Shown: positions 34,798 through 46,503 of the stretch, piece by piece
How positions within the stretch are numbered: the first letter of the stretch is position 1
Layout of the letters: each line of letters opens with the position of its first letter
The notes under the pieces: model-generated
What the model was told of the DNA's origin: nothing
The model's database searches: none
What the model saw: only the letters and a program-made list of their open reading frames with translations
Origin: Terana coerulea
Lineage: Eukaryota > Basidiomycota > Agaricomycetes > Polyporales > Phanerochaetaceae
Direction: 5' to 3'
Assembly: GCA_024811115.1 (NCBI GenBank)
Contig: JAKOGH010000721.1
Location: 496,001 to 560,000, forward strand
Length of the DNA: 64,000 nucleotides
Translations under genes and position numbers: made by a program

Positions 34798-36709
34798 ATG
34801 GCCTCCGAAGGCGTCACCGCCCCGACGCCAATCCCTGATGATGCTTCCTCCGGCCGAAAGCCTTTCTCGGACCTCGAGCTTTCTGAGCCAACAGCTCGGG
34901 CGTTGGCAGACATGGGCTTCACGACTATGACAAGTATCCAAGAGAAGAGTATACCTCCGTTACTTGCGGGGAAGGATGTGCTTGGTGCTGCGCGGACAGG
35001 TTCGGGGAAGACATTGGCTTTTTTGATTCCTGCTGTTGAGCTGCTGCATAGGATGAAGTTCAAGCCTCGCAATGGTGCGTACACATATATTTTAATAGCT
35101 TATGTTGATGTTTGAACTAGTGGATCTTAGGGACTGGCATTGTCATTGTCTCACCAACGCGCGAGCTTGCTCTGCAGATCTTCGGCGTCGCAAAAGAGCT
35201 CATGGCTCACCACTCACAAACCTTTGGAATTGTCATGGGTGGCGCAAACCGAAGAGCAGAGGCAGACAAGTTGATGAAAGGTGTAAATCTGATTGTAGCA
35301 ACTCCTGGACGACTGCTTGACCACCTTGAGGTATGTTACAATTATGCCAATACTCGAGAGCAGCTAACTAATGCGTCAAACAGAACACAAAAGGATTTGT
35401 CTTCAGGAATCTGAAATGCTTGGTTATTGATGAGGCGGATCGGATACTCGAAGTCGGATTCGAGGAAGAGATGAAGAAGATCATCAACATCCTCCCTAAT
35501 GGTACGCCCCGCTAGTCTTCAGTTCACGAAAACGTCTCCTGAGTTATCTTCAAGACAACCGCCAGTCTATGCTCTTTTCAGCAACGCAGACTACCAAGGT
35601 CACCGACCTCGCTCGAATATCATTACGACCTGGCCCTCTGTACGTTGACGTCGACAAGTCGGAAAGCACAAGTACGGTCGCAACACTATCACAAGGATAT
35701 GTCGTCTGCCCTTCAGACCGCCGGTTCCTCCTCCTTTTCACCTTCCTCAAAAAGCACATGAAGAAGAAGATTGTTGTTTTCTTCTCAAGCTGCAACTCCG
35801 TAAAATATCATGCCGAGCTTTTGAACTACATCGACGTTCCAGTATTGGACCTACATGTGCGCTCATTCGCATTCTTCTCTGCGATATGTCCTGACCGAAT
35901 AACAGGGGAAGCAAAAGCAGCAAAAGCGGACGAACACTTTCTTCGAGTTCTGCAATGCCGAGTCTGGCATACTGCTGTGCACAGATGTCGCCGCCCGTGG
36001 TCTCGATATCCCTCGCGTTGACTGGATCATCCAATACGACCCGCCAGACGACCCACGCGACTACATCCACCGAGTAGGGCGAACTGCGCGTGCCGGGAAG
36101 GTCGGCAAGAGTCTGATGTTCCTCCTACCGAGCGAGCTTGGATTCTTGCGCTTCTTGAAGGAAGCGAAGGTTCCGTTGAATGAGTTCAGCTTCCCGGCAG
36201 ATAAGATCGCGAACGTCCAGTCTCAGGTATGTGCGATTTATGCCATATGCGGAGCTTGAGCTAAATAGTTTGTTTCGTAGCTGGAGAAGCTCTTGCAAAA
36301 GAACTACTTCTTGCACCAGTCCGCTCGGGATGGTTTCCGATCGTACCTACAAGCATACGCGTCGTATTCGCTCAAGAAGATCTTCGACGTGAACCAGCTT
36401 GACCTCGCGAAAGTGGGCAAGGCGTTCGGGTTTTCTGTGCCACCACGGGTAAACGTCAACATCGGGCAGGGTACAGGAGGTGCTGGTCGGTCGGGGAAGA
36501 AGAGGCAGAGAGAGGAGGACGAAGAGATCGAGGAGGAGTGGGAGGAGATTGATGCGAAGGATAAGGAGGAGGATGACCTTGAGGTCGAGGGCGAGGTTGT
36601 GTCGAGGAAGGACGTGCGGCGGCCTTCGAAGGGCAGGCGGACAGAGACGCTTGGGAAGCGGAGGGTCGACAAGGAGGTGTACAAAGGGGAGTTGACCACA
36701 AGCGGATGA
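34798..36709 (+). CDS. HAS1: DEAD-box RNA helicase Has1
   Basis: About six exons; start ATG 34798 ([15 protein letters not shown]), stop TGA 36707-36709. Helicase motifs appear in order: Q motif ([20 protein letters not shown]), I (ARTGSGKT), Ia (PTRELALQ), GG, Ib (TPGRL), II (VIDEADRI, a DEAD box), III (SAT), IV ([13 protein letters not shown]), V ([11 protein letters not shown]) and VI ([13 protein letters not shown]). The C-terminal DUF4217 region follows ([31 protein letters not shown]) and then an acidic/basic nucleolar tail ([15 protein letters not shown]). Has1 is needed in both 40S and 60S assembly. An upstream in-frame ATG at 34675 would run through the promoter region and is less likely. 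Frame intact. Confidence 0.95.
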
Positions 36710-37075
36710 GAGACAGCGGCTGGAGTCGGTAGTGCTCGTATGTTCTGTGCGCTTTTGTTTCATGGGGTGTGTTGCTGTAATATCAGATTTATTGTTGATA
36801 TGCCGTTGGGTCGTCTCTCGTGGCAAAGCTCGTAAAGAGTGTGTAAAGTACATGAACAGCTGAACGCGATGCAGGCGGCGGAGGTGAGGCGGAGGCAAAA
36901 GTAGACACAGGCCTCGGGCACGTGGGGTCAACGCGGTGACTGGAGCCTGCCCTAAAGCTGAACATGTGTACGTCACATTGGGTGTGGGCTCATCACTGCT
37001 CTCCGTAGCCCAGAAAAACAGCTCTTCACCCTTTCCCTCTAAGACCTTCCTCCGTGCGCAAGACACACTCACGAG

Positions 37076-38238
37076 ATGGCGACGACCCAGGTAGACCTCT
37101 CTGCATCTGATAAGTGGCTTTGAGACCTCGGGCGCTGACGCGCAGCCTTTTGCAGCACTATCTTTGGGCAGGCGGCCACTTCACGCTCCTCCTCTCGGCC
37201 CTGCTGTACTTGCCGAAAACGCTACTGTTTGGGTCACCGTCGCCTTTGTGGTACAAGAGTGCGTCCTATAGCTCCTTCCGCTGGCTTGGCTTCATACTAA
37301 CAGGAGTGGCTGTGCCACGTTAAAGCGGCTTTCCTGGGTGCTCTCGCCAGTTATGCTATCGTGTGCCAGTGAGTCATACGTCGAATGAGATGCTTGCGCC
37401 AGCTAATAAGGATGGCTATTACAGAAAGTCCCTCGGAGTGAGCAGATACGCTGCTTGGATACAGGAAATACGTGCTGACGTGTAAACGCAGACCCCGCAG
37501 CCCAACCTTGCCTGGGTCAAGAGAGCACTTCTTGATGAGGTGCGCAATATACCTACCGCGTAACCAGCAACGGTGCTCACTCGTATCTCTCAGAATGTGC
37601 AATACTTCCTCCTCGCGCTGTTTTGGTGGACGTCCAAGCCCATAGCACGTAAGCAGGACTTCCCCCACTGCGGAATTTCGAGGCTCATCGCTTGCGTAGT
37701 CGCTTTGCTGCCATATACTATCTTCTCCCTCTTCCATGCACTCACGTTCACGCGCACGACCCTCATGCCCCAATTTCTCGCTGCTGGCCCACCTGGACCC
37801 AATGGAACGCCCACTCCCCACCCTCTCGCCAAAAGGCTCCAGCTTTGGGTCAAAGGTGCGTCTTCCGCGCCGGGTCAACCAGATTCGAACTGACGTCTGT
37901 GCCAGCCAACTACGACACCGCTATGAAGGCAGTCGCTTTCATTGAACTCGGCATACTGGCTCGCGTTTTGCTTGGTGCCATCACCTTCCGCAACTCCCTG
38001 CTCACACCCCTCATCTACGCACACTTCCTGCGTCAGCGCTACTACCAGTCCAACTTCACTCCGCTTGGCCGTCAACTTTGTGGGCACACGCATCGAAGGA
38101 TACGTCCGCAAGCCTGGAACCCCTCCTGCCGCCGTCCAAGTTTGGGATACGGCCAAGAACGTGCTGTCCCGCTGGGCTGGCAGCACTCTTGCCCCGCAGC
38201 CACCCCCGGCTGCTGGTGCAGGTGCCCGGGCTCAGTAA
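37076..38238 (+). CDS. Tts1/Pom33/TMEM33-family membrane protein
   Basis: The first exon is only 15 nt (ATGGCGACGACCCAG). It is followed by an intron ending cttttgcag, giving MATTQHYLWAGGHFTLLLSA. Later exons give LYLPKTLLF, LWYKTAFLGALASYAIVCQK, ENVQYFLLALFWWTSKPI, LALLPYTIFSLFHALTFTRT, and FIELGILARVLLGAITFRNS. Four or more membrane segments fit the Pom33/Per33/TMEM33 family, which shapes ER tubules and contacts nuclear pores. The last segment is continuous only if one C is removed from the pair at 38061-38062: NFT then joins RLAVNFVGTRIEGYV. The third exon acceptor was taken at gttaaag so that WYK joins TAFLGAL. The stop is TAA 38236-38238. Confidence 0.85.
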
Positions 38239-38484
38239 TGTAAGTGCAGCTGCGGGGACATAGTTCTGCTGTATGCGTTGTGGTATAGGCACATGAGGTT
38301 GACTTTCTGAACTATGTCTGACTGCTCTGCTATTGTGGACCGGATATTAGTTTTGGGCATTAGCTATCGCTTCCTGTAAATATTTACTTTGACGGGCTGG
38401 TTAGACTCGGAATGCAGCCTGTTCATGGTTCAGTGTTGACGTCACAGGATATGAGCGCTGTGGTGCAACCGTGCTGTGGCCTTC

Positions 38485-38491
38485 TATATAA
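38485..38491 (+). promoter_or_regulatory. TATA box upstream of the small membrane-protein gene
   Basis: TATATAA lies 51-57 bp upstream of the ATG at 38542. This suggests a strongly regulated or strongly expressed promoter. Confidence 0.5.
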
Positions 38492-38541
38492 CCAGGGTCG
38501 GACGAAGGTGGTGATGCACAACAGAACTCCCTCTCCCTACC

Positions 38542-38900
38542 ATGTCGCACGCCGTAGTCACCGCACTCTCCTCCTTCACTCAGGCGATCGCCAACGTTGG
38601 CTTCGCCATCCTCAACGCAGGAATTGCTGTGTTCCATGCTGTGCTTGCGTTGTTCTCCGCGATTGTCAAAGGCGTCTTGGATGTGGGCAATGCGTTTGTG
38701 ACCTTGGTCACTGACCTCATCCAGGATACTGTTGGATTCGTGTTCGGTGAGTTTTACGCTATTGGTTCTATGAATGCGCTGACGCTGAGTACCAACCTCT
38801 AGCCAACTTCTTCCTGATTCTTGCGCTCGGAGGCGCGTACTACTTGTACACAACCAGGTCTGGAGCAGGAGCCAAGAGCAAGGGCAAACGCAAGCTGTGA
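38542..38900 (+). CDS. Small membrane protein of unknown function
   Basis: Two exons, 38542-38746 and 38813-38900, joined by a GT...AG intron. The product is about 97 residues. The N-terminal two thirds form long hydrophobic helices (SFTQAIANVGFAILNAGIAV, FHAVLALFSAIVKGVLDVGN). A final membrane segment (NFFLILALGGAYYLYTT) is followed by a short basic tail (AKSKGKRKL). That tail suggests a cytosolic C-terminus, perhaps an ER protein. No charged catalytic residues are seen. No function known to me. The promoter has a TATA box. Confidence 0.7.
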
Positions 38901-39294
38901 TGTTCCGTGGAAACGATGCTTTTGATTGGTATGGTCATACTATCCTCAGGCTTAAACAGCCCGCTCAGCTAACGTCTTTGACACAGGTTGCTTGCCATCT
39001 ACTTCGATTTACTTTATGTGAATGTACAATTAGTGTAACTTACTGCTGGAATACTACGCTCGCCATATACGTATACCATGACTGCAAATCTCAACGTATC
39101 GATATTTGAATTTGCCCTCAGGGCTGCTGAGCGGCGGAACCGACGGCGTTCGGTTGGTGTTCGGAGCGCCAGAGCGCTGAGCCGGGGAGCGGAGCCAAAT
39201 AAGGATCAACACGCGTCGCGGCGGGAGGGAGACGCCCATTGGGGAGAAAACGTCCGCTGCGAAGTGTACGCTTGAACGAGTCCACGGCCTTTGG
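38901..39294. other. Intergenic region before the CBS-PB1 gene
   Basis: About 390 bp with no gene. It should hold the 3' UTR of the small membrane-protein gene and the promoter of the CBS-PB1 gene. Confidence 0.4.
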
Positions 39295-41959
39295 ATGTCG
39301 AGGATCCCCATCCCATCGCCGTCTCCCTCTCATCACCGCGGCGCAGGCGCATCGGAACGTTCCAGCTCGCCGCTCCCGTTCCCGGAACGTGCTACTTCGC
39401 CACGATCATACTCACAGCTCGCAGGGCGCTCCTCAGCAAGTATGTCGACCCTCTCAGGCTCACCAGCGGACACGAGGAAGAAACAGTCGAGGAGAGACGA
39501 GGTGAGTTGCAATGCACTCTGCACTGGTGCAAGCGTGGCAAGAAGAGGCAACTCTGGGAGAGAGAGATAACGCCTACGCCCGGGACGTTTCGTGTCATCA
39601 CACAGCGCGACCTACACGTGTTCGCCCTCTCTCGCCCGCAAAATAGCCACGGCACTTGTCTCCTTCTCCCAAAATTACGTTCGTTGAACGGACGCCAAAA
39701 TGTCTATACCGCTGCCTCGCACGCACTCCTCTCCATCCAGTAACATCCCAAAAGCGCGCCGTACGGCGTCCAAAACTGTGTTTGCTGACCCAGAAAATCC
39801 CTCGCAGGCTATCCGTAAGAAGATAGAATCCGAGCTCTCCCGCAAGCGGACGATTTCTACGACGCATCACCAGCAGAGCCGCCCCAGCAAGCGCGGCACC
39901 AAGGCCAACGTTCAGAAGGGCACCGTCGCTGCTTTGAAGCCCAGTCCTGCTTTGACTGTGCCAGAGACCATCACAGTATCGGAGGCCAGTCAACTCTGCG
40001 CGGCAAAGAGGACCGACTGTGTTTTGGTCGTCGACGATGACGAAGGTCTCAGCGGTATCTTTACCGCGAAGGATCTCGCGTACCGAGTAAGTCAGATGGG
40101 TATATGTTGCCGTGGACGCGTCTATATGATGTTGCTCTCTATGTAGGTCACCGCGGAAGGATTGGACCCACACATCACGCCTGTCAGCCAGATCATGACC
40201 CGCAACCCAATGGTGACGCGCGATACTACGAGCGCGACCGAGGCTTTGGAATTGATGGTGACCAGGCACTTCAGGCATTTGGTGCGTGTCCTTAGTGTTC
40301 ACTTTTGGATTGTCACTGACGGTGCCCATAGCCTGTATGCAATGAAGAAGGAAACGTAGTGGGGCTTCTGGACATCACGAAAGTCTTCCACGAAGCTCTC
40401 GATAAAGTAGAACGCAGCTCGTCTGCCTCGGAGAAGCTCTATAATGCCCTCGCAGGCGTGCAGTCCGAACTGGGCGGTGGTATGGGCCAGAACCCTCAGG
40501 CAGCTGCTATGCTCTCTTACGTTGAGGCCCTGCGGAGAAGACCGCACTGCCCGACTTGACTACCGTCATGGACTCGCGCACGGAGCCTGCCACCGTTAGC
40601 CCCAAGACTACCGTCAAGGAGGTGGCCAAGCTTATGAAAGAGAAGCGCACCACTGCTGTCTGTGTCATGGAGTCAACCGGCGCTACACAAGGCGGTGGAT
40701 TCCACCCACCCAGGATCGCTGGTATCTTTACGAGCAAAGGACGTCGTGCTCCGTGTCATTGCTGCTGGCTTGGATTCAAGTAGGTGCAGTGTTGTGCGGG
40801 TTATGACTCCTCACCCGGATACGGCACCTCCTACCACCACCGTCCATGATGCTTTGAAGAAAATGCACAGTGAGTATCTTCGTACGATCAAGGTTGCACT
40901 CCACTGTAACTCTGTCAATCAGATGGACACTATCTCAACCTTCCGGTTGTCGAGAGTGACGGTCGCCTCATTGCCATTGTGGATGTTCTCAAATTGACCT
41001 ATGCTACTCTGGAACAGGTAAGTACGGTGCCATAATGGGATGCCCTTGCTGACTGAGCCCATCTACAGATGAATGCGATGAGCACCGAAGCTGCAGGCGG
41101 CGCTGAACCTGAGGGTGGCCCGATGTGGGGTCGCTTCTTCGAGTCCATTGGGCACGAGGATACCGAGTCCGTCATGTCTGGCACCGATGGGCATTCCGTC
41201 CAGTCTCGCCGCATGTCTCGGAGTGTCTCCCACCTAGTTCAGTCGCCCCACTCCGAAGTGCACCCCAACGACTCAGCTTCCATGGTCGACGACGACGAGG
41301 TCTCTGCTCTCGAGGGTTTCCCGCGTGGGACCAACGTCCCTTCTGTCGCTGCCTCCGTTCCGGTGGATGATGGTACATACGTCTTCAAATTCCGCACACC
41401 CAGCGGCCGGACACATCGGTTCCAGGCTCGCCACGACAACGTTGAGAACCTGCGTGAGATCGTTTCCGGCAAGCTTGCGACGGATCCCTTCTTCACGCAG
41501 TACAGAGTCGCCAGCGAGGGCGATCTGCCTCCAGACCCGGCCGACTTCCTGCTCTCGTACACCGACGCTGACGGGGATATCGTCCTCATCACCTCCGACA
41601 CCGACGTGACAGATGCGGTCAAGATTGCGCGTGCTGCTCACGAGGACCGTGTCGTGCTGTTCGTCCAGGGTGGAAAGGGCTGGGAAACTGCTACGGCCGA
41701 GAGGAGCGCGCAGCAGGCTGAGACGGTGGCGGCGGCTGCGAAGGAGGAAGTTGAGGCGATTGAGAAGGCTGAGGCAGGAGCCGCGACACCCTCCGCCGCA
41801 CCCTTGCCGGAACATTACTTTGCGCCCCCTGCGCCTGTGCATGTGCCCGAAGCCGAGAAGATTGCTGGTATCCCCAAGGACCTCCTTCTGCCTGCCAGCA
41901 TAGGTGCTTTGGCCGCTGTCATTCTTGGTATCTTCACAATTTCTCGACTGTCACGGTAG
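39295..41959 (+). CDS. CBS-domain and PB1-domain protein with C-terminal membrane anchor
   Basis: Preferred model: exon 1 39295-39501 (MSRIPIPSPSPSHHRGAG...) spliced over 306 nt to 39808, joining TRKKQSRRDE to AIRKKIESELSRKR. An ATG at 39700 also runs in frame into the same exon. Four CBS motifs follow as two Bateman modules (PETITVSEASQLCAAKRTDC, ITPVSQIMTRNPMVTRDTTS, PATVSPKTTVKEVAKLM, VVRVMTPHPDTAPPTTTVHD). A PB1 domain comes next (YVFKFRTPSGRTHRFQARHD ... SYTDADGDIVLITSDTDV). A single tail segment (LPASIGALAAVILGIFT) would anchor it. CBS pairs bind adenosine nucleotides; PB1 mediates dimerisation. Two frame breaks are homopolymer-type: a missing G at 40534-40535 and an extra A at 40736-40738. 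Fungal relatives include S. pombe Mug70. Confidence 0.85.
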
Positions 41960-42384
41960 AGTCCGCTGGAGGATACCCGCTCGTTTTGATTTTTCTCACA
42001 ACACTTACTCTACTGGTTGGAAATGCTTGTGGCTGTAATAACTCATGAGTAGTTTTTGACGATCATAAATGTTGGATAAACCTATATGTTGGCCTTATGT
42101 TTGCATTGAACTGCGTTTGCGTTGGAGACAGTGATTCTGAATCTGCCATACAGGACGACTGGATCTGGGATCTCAGATTCCGGCGCCACCACGTGTGGGG
42201 ACATCAAACAGCCGGAAGCAGATCGGCTGCGGTGACCTTGTTCAGGCTCGGACTTGTATGACTTACACCGTTGCAGTGCGACCGGGGCGTAGCTGCTTCA
42301 CTCCTCCAAGCAGCGTCGTGCAGCCGACAGGGAGGGAGAGTCCCTGAGCGTCGGAGTACAGCGGCCTGTGCTCGGAGAGCCCGC
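41960..42384. other. Intergenic region before SGF11
   Basis: About 425 bp holding the CBS-PB1 3' UTR and the SGF11 promoter. Nothing else is recognised. Confidence 0.4.
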
Positions 42385-43841
42385 ATGGCTCCCAAGAAAG
42401 AGCGGGATGAGGCCTTGAACGACTTCGTGAGCCTCCCCACCTGCGTATTCCAAGTGGAGGGCTAACCGGCTGCACGGTCGATGTACACAGAGCTCGAGGA
42501 TATTCTCCTCGATGATGGAGGAAATGCTCATGGACATCGTTCTTCAGTCGCACCAGGAGATTGCGCAGTCGCAGGCTGTCTGTGACATATGCCATACGCG
42601 GTACGCCTTGCGTTGGCTTGCCCGAGCGAACCCTGCTGAGCATCCGGTTTACGATTAGATGCGGCTCAATACATTTCCCTGGGCCTTCAAATGGCACTCC
42701 CTCTGGCGGCCCCTCTCAGTCTACAGCAGACGGCGCGAAACCTTCCGACAATGGAACAGATACCAATGGGAATATTTATTTGGAGTGTAGTGTGTGTAAG
42801 CGACAGGTACGTGATCAAGACATTCCACACAAGAAAGGCAGTAAAATGTCTTCCGCCTCTAGGTTGCATCGAACCGGTACGCTCCGCACTTAAGCAGCTG
42901 TATGAACCTCGGCACCAGCAGGCGAGGTGCTAGAAACGCGTCTAAAGCAAAGTACGCGCTATCATTCGCTCAAGGACTTTTCATAACTTCTTGTTTAGAG
43001 GATCAGATGCCGGTCGGTCTGCTTCGCCATTTGTGGGCTCAGAAGCCGGGTATGTCTCTGATGACAGCAAGGGCACATCGAAGAGCAAGGGTAAGTCTAA
43101 GGTGAAGAAAGACGGTAAGTGTGTATCACCCATGAAGTTCAAGCGGCTAGTTGATGTTGTTGAAGATGACGCGGAATTCAGTCTGAACAAGAAGCGAGTG
43201 AGTGCATCAGTCCAGACTTGCATTGGGCATACTTGTTGACGGTAGTAGAACGGGTCACCTACCGTGTCTCCCACTAAGAAGAAGAAACAGAAAACTGGTA
43301 CCCACAAATGTTACATTTACGGTGCGACTTGACACTTACCCATTTCATCAGTCCCTGCAGTGTCAAGAGTCAAGACAGATCCAGACTTGCTCGGCTCGCC
43401 TTCTGTGAGTAAACTGACAGAGTGCCTTGGCATGCTCCTCAACATGTCAACCAGCTTCACCCTCTATCGCATACGAACTCCCAGTCGAAGATTCCTTCAA
43501 AACTTCGAGAATCCTCGCTCGTATCGAACCGAGTTGATCGACGGTCTTCCTCTCCTGAGTCTCGCTTCTCCTCGCCCTCAGTGTCCAATTACTCTGTGCA
43601 AAGTCCTGTTGTCGCCAATGCTACCGTACGTGGCAAGGCTAAAGCAAAGGTTACAAAGCCAGCACCTAGTCGGCTCAGTCCACCACGACCGCCACCGCCT
43701 GTGATCAAGTTACCAGACGCGGATTACCTCGTCGGTGGGTACCGGAAATGCAGCTGTCATGCGAACAGACTGATTTCGTGCACTTTCTAGACGTTGAAGG
43801 CGAAGAAACTGGATCTTCAACCGGATACCGACAGTGACTAG
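42385..43841 (+). CDS. SGF11: SAGA-associated factor 11 (deubiquitinase module)
   Basis: Exon 1 begins MAPKKERDEALNDF; exon 2 gives SSRIFSSMMEEMLMDIVLQS and HQEIAQSQAVCDICHTR. The zinc finger reads YLECSVCKRQ joined to VASNRYAPHLSSCMNLGTSR, with C-x2-C, His and Cys ligands, as in Sgf11. Downstream come Ser/Lys-rich segments (SDDSKGTSKSKGK, SPTKKKKQKTG) and a Pro/Ser-rich tail. Sgf11 joins Ubp8, Sus1 and Sgf73 and lets Ubp8 remove ubiquitin from H2B. The basidiomycete protein is longer than yeast Sgf11. At the end, an extra G at 43823-43824 would change the natural acidic ending (STDTDSD, stop TAG 43839-43841) to an early TGA at 43835-43837. All introns are GT...AG. Confidence 0.85.
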
Positions 43842-44274
43842 TCGTCTGAGCTGCCGGGTTCCGGCTGGACTCTCCGTATTATGTATATCGCTTGCTATCG
43901 TTGTTTTTGCATATGTATTGCACTTGCTTTGTACCCATTACCTACACTCTAGTTATGCATGACCATGTTATTTCCTGGAATTCTGCGCGGCCATACGTCG
44001 TCTGGGCTTGAATGAGTGAAGGTCGAGACTCGCGGATAAGCGCGAGCCAAGTATGAGCCAAGTAACGAGGGCGGCGTTAGCCACATGGCCAAATAAGCGA
44101 CAACACGGCTTTGGCTCTATGCCGTGCCAGTTACAACGGAGTGCTCTTGCCGCTCACCGTCTACAACAACGACAACGACAACGAGGTAGCCGCCTTCCAC
44201 TCTCTCAACAGAGACAACACACTCCCTTCAACATTCGCAGGACGAAGAAATCAGCTTAAAACACTCTTTCTGCC

Positions 44275-45903
44275 ATGTCGCCCGCCCCAACTTTGGGGCT
44301 CTCCTACCCTACTTCCACCACACAACCGTCATCACAAGCCTCGCACGGAGACGACGAGGATGCCAAAGTACCTTATGACGACCTCATCGACCAATATGCC
44401 GCACCGTTCCAACAGCACTCGCAGCACAAGGCTTACAAGGTCGACCCTAACGCGTTCAGTCCGACTCACAAGTCCAGTTTTGGCATGGGAAAGGACGACC
44501 TTGAGGTTGCCAGCTCGAATGGACACGACTGGGCATATCCTCCGGTACTATCTAAAGAAGAGAAAGACGAAACGAAAGGGAAGGGTAAGGGAAGCATATG
44601 GTCTATGGTATGTTGTACCTACCTTCCAGAGACAGCTCTCGCTTGAACACCTCATCTCTTGGAACAGCTTATCCCAGACTCAATAGCATGTCGACTATAC
44701 CTCTTGACTGTTCTGGTTGAGACCACTATCGACCTGGCTATAGAGGCCGACCTCTTGATTCGCTTTCACGAGTTCGAAGGCCAAACTTCACGGAAGATGC
44801 CCGTTTACCTGGCTGTGTTTGCGCTTGCTCAGTGCGTTCACCGCGTACTTGAACATGCAAACACCCGTACTGAAGCCTTCACAGCGTGTTCCAGTTCGCA
44901 TTGGCGGTAGACGCCGTCGCGGCGCGAAATACACTGCAGTTCCTCTTCCTCGCGTCAGCATGTTTTGCAGCTGCCTGGTAACCACTTTCACTGATAGCCG
45001 TTCTCTAGCATCTTCAACGCTCTCTTCCTCGTATACGCCATTATCCAGATCAGTGAAATACGAACATCCCTCCCGTCAACCGTGACCGGCATCTCCCATA
45101 TCCCCATCGACGTCCTCACCCTCATCATTCCCATAGTCATCTCCGTTGCCGAGCTCATCTACTGCGCACTGGGCTGGAAGATCTACACCGAATTCGGCTG
45201 GAAAGTTTACAAATACCTCGGTGCGGACCGTCGGATCAAGACCATGTACGCGCACTACCAGATCTTCCTGTGCTTGGTCAAATTCGATCTCTTCTTCTGG
45301 GTCGGCTTCTCCGTGCAGTTCATCTGGCTGGTGCTCAACAATGCAGATGCTGAATACTACCTCACCTGTGCCGCGCTCCCTCTTTCACTCATCGTGCTTG
45401 TGGAAGGTCACCTCGCAGCCCGCTATGAGAACAAGATGATGATGTGGTCGTTCATGGGCGGTTGTGTGGCAGCTTTGGTGTACTTCGTATACAAGGCACG
45501 TGTTTCATCGCATCCCCAAGAACCTACCACTTACCTTGAAGACAGCTTGTCAAGGTGTTGAGGTTCAAAGACACCGATCCCACCATCGAACCCGTATGGA
45601 GTACATTGACGACATTCTGTATGTGCATTCCGTATTGGATGCCTAATTGTCTCGCTGACATCCATATAGCGGTGCTCGCCATTTTACTCCTTATCTCAAC
45701 ATTTGTTGTTGCATGCATGGTGCTACAGAACTTCGGACGGGGGCTGAAGACACAGAGTATGTATTCACACCATGAATTCCCATATCAAACTCATGCTCAT
45801 CGTATCTTCAGTGTCAAAGAACAAGGCGGTCCAACGCGGCAAGTCGATGCATATACACCGAGGTCCTATGGCGACCCATCCAAACCGTATGAGCATCGAA
45901 TAA
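44275..45903 (+). CDS. Multi-spanning Golgi membrane protein (UPF0658-like)
   Basis: Seven exons. Exon 1 is 44275-44607 and exon 2 starts at 44668; the stop is TAA 45901-45903. A hydrophilic N-terminus of about 110 residues (MSPAPTLGLSYPTSTTQ...) is followed by some eight hydrophobic segments, e.g. RLYLLTVLVETTIDLAIEAD, HVFQFALAVDAVAARNTLQF, VLTLIIPIVISVAELIYCAL, YQIFLCLVKFDLFFWVGFSV and VLAILLLISTFVVACMVLQN. The layout resembles the UPF0658 family of fungal Golgi membrane proteins; biochemical role unknown. The intron at 45496-45545 begins with GC (AAG|GCACGT) and joins VYK to LVKVLRF. The C-terminal tail is basic and cytosolic (MSKNKAVQRGKSMHIHRG). Confidence 0.78.
45496..45545 (+). other. 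GC-AG intron in the UPF0658-like gene
   Basis: TACAAG is followed by gcacgtgttt and the intron ends gaagacag. The GT inside gcacgtg would give the wrong phase. Confidence 0.7.
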
Positions 45904-46503
45904 AGATATGCGGCTGCTGCTTGATCCCACGGACTTGTATTCTTGAACTGTACTATTGTCTCACCACCCTGCCCCTCATACAATGCATCACCTCACGGAC
46001 CCATCCTCTGCCCCGTCGAATCCTACTTATATTCGGCTATTGCCCTTTCCGTCAACCGTTCGACGGTCTTCTCTTGCACTAGAGCCCCCAATTACCTATG
46101 GCTCATTGCGTATCTTAGCTCGTTTGTATTGCAGGTCTTACTTTCGGGCCCTTTAGCTCCTTCGTGTCCTCTTCGTGTCGATAATCTGGCTCCTTTTGCT
46201 GCCTCGCGTAACGTAGGATATCTTTTATCACTTACCGTTCAACCATGCTCGTTCTCCTGCACCATGCCTGTGCACCCTTCAACTCTTTTTGTGTATCGCT
46301 AGAACCTTCGTAATTTCATGGCTTGTGGCTGAGAATCCGAATATTTCCAAATGCCTTCATGCACCGTGAGACCGTGTGTGCATTGACGTGGCGGCGCGGC
46401 GGGACTGACGCCACCACCGGGGCACAGCCATCCCCCATACTGTACCCGTCCCTCTACTATATGCACAAACGCAGCAGGTCTGCTCCTTTCCTCTGACTTT
46501 ATC
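45904..46503. other. Intergenic region before BET1
   Basis: About 600 bp containing the upstream 3' UTR and the BET1 promoter. Pyrimidine-rich; no gene recognised. Confidence 0.4.

Noticed and set aside
41273..41842. 189-residue minus-strand ORF opposite the CBS-PB1 gene
   Set aside because: A shadow of the PB1-encoding exon; the plus strand has clear domain signatures.
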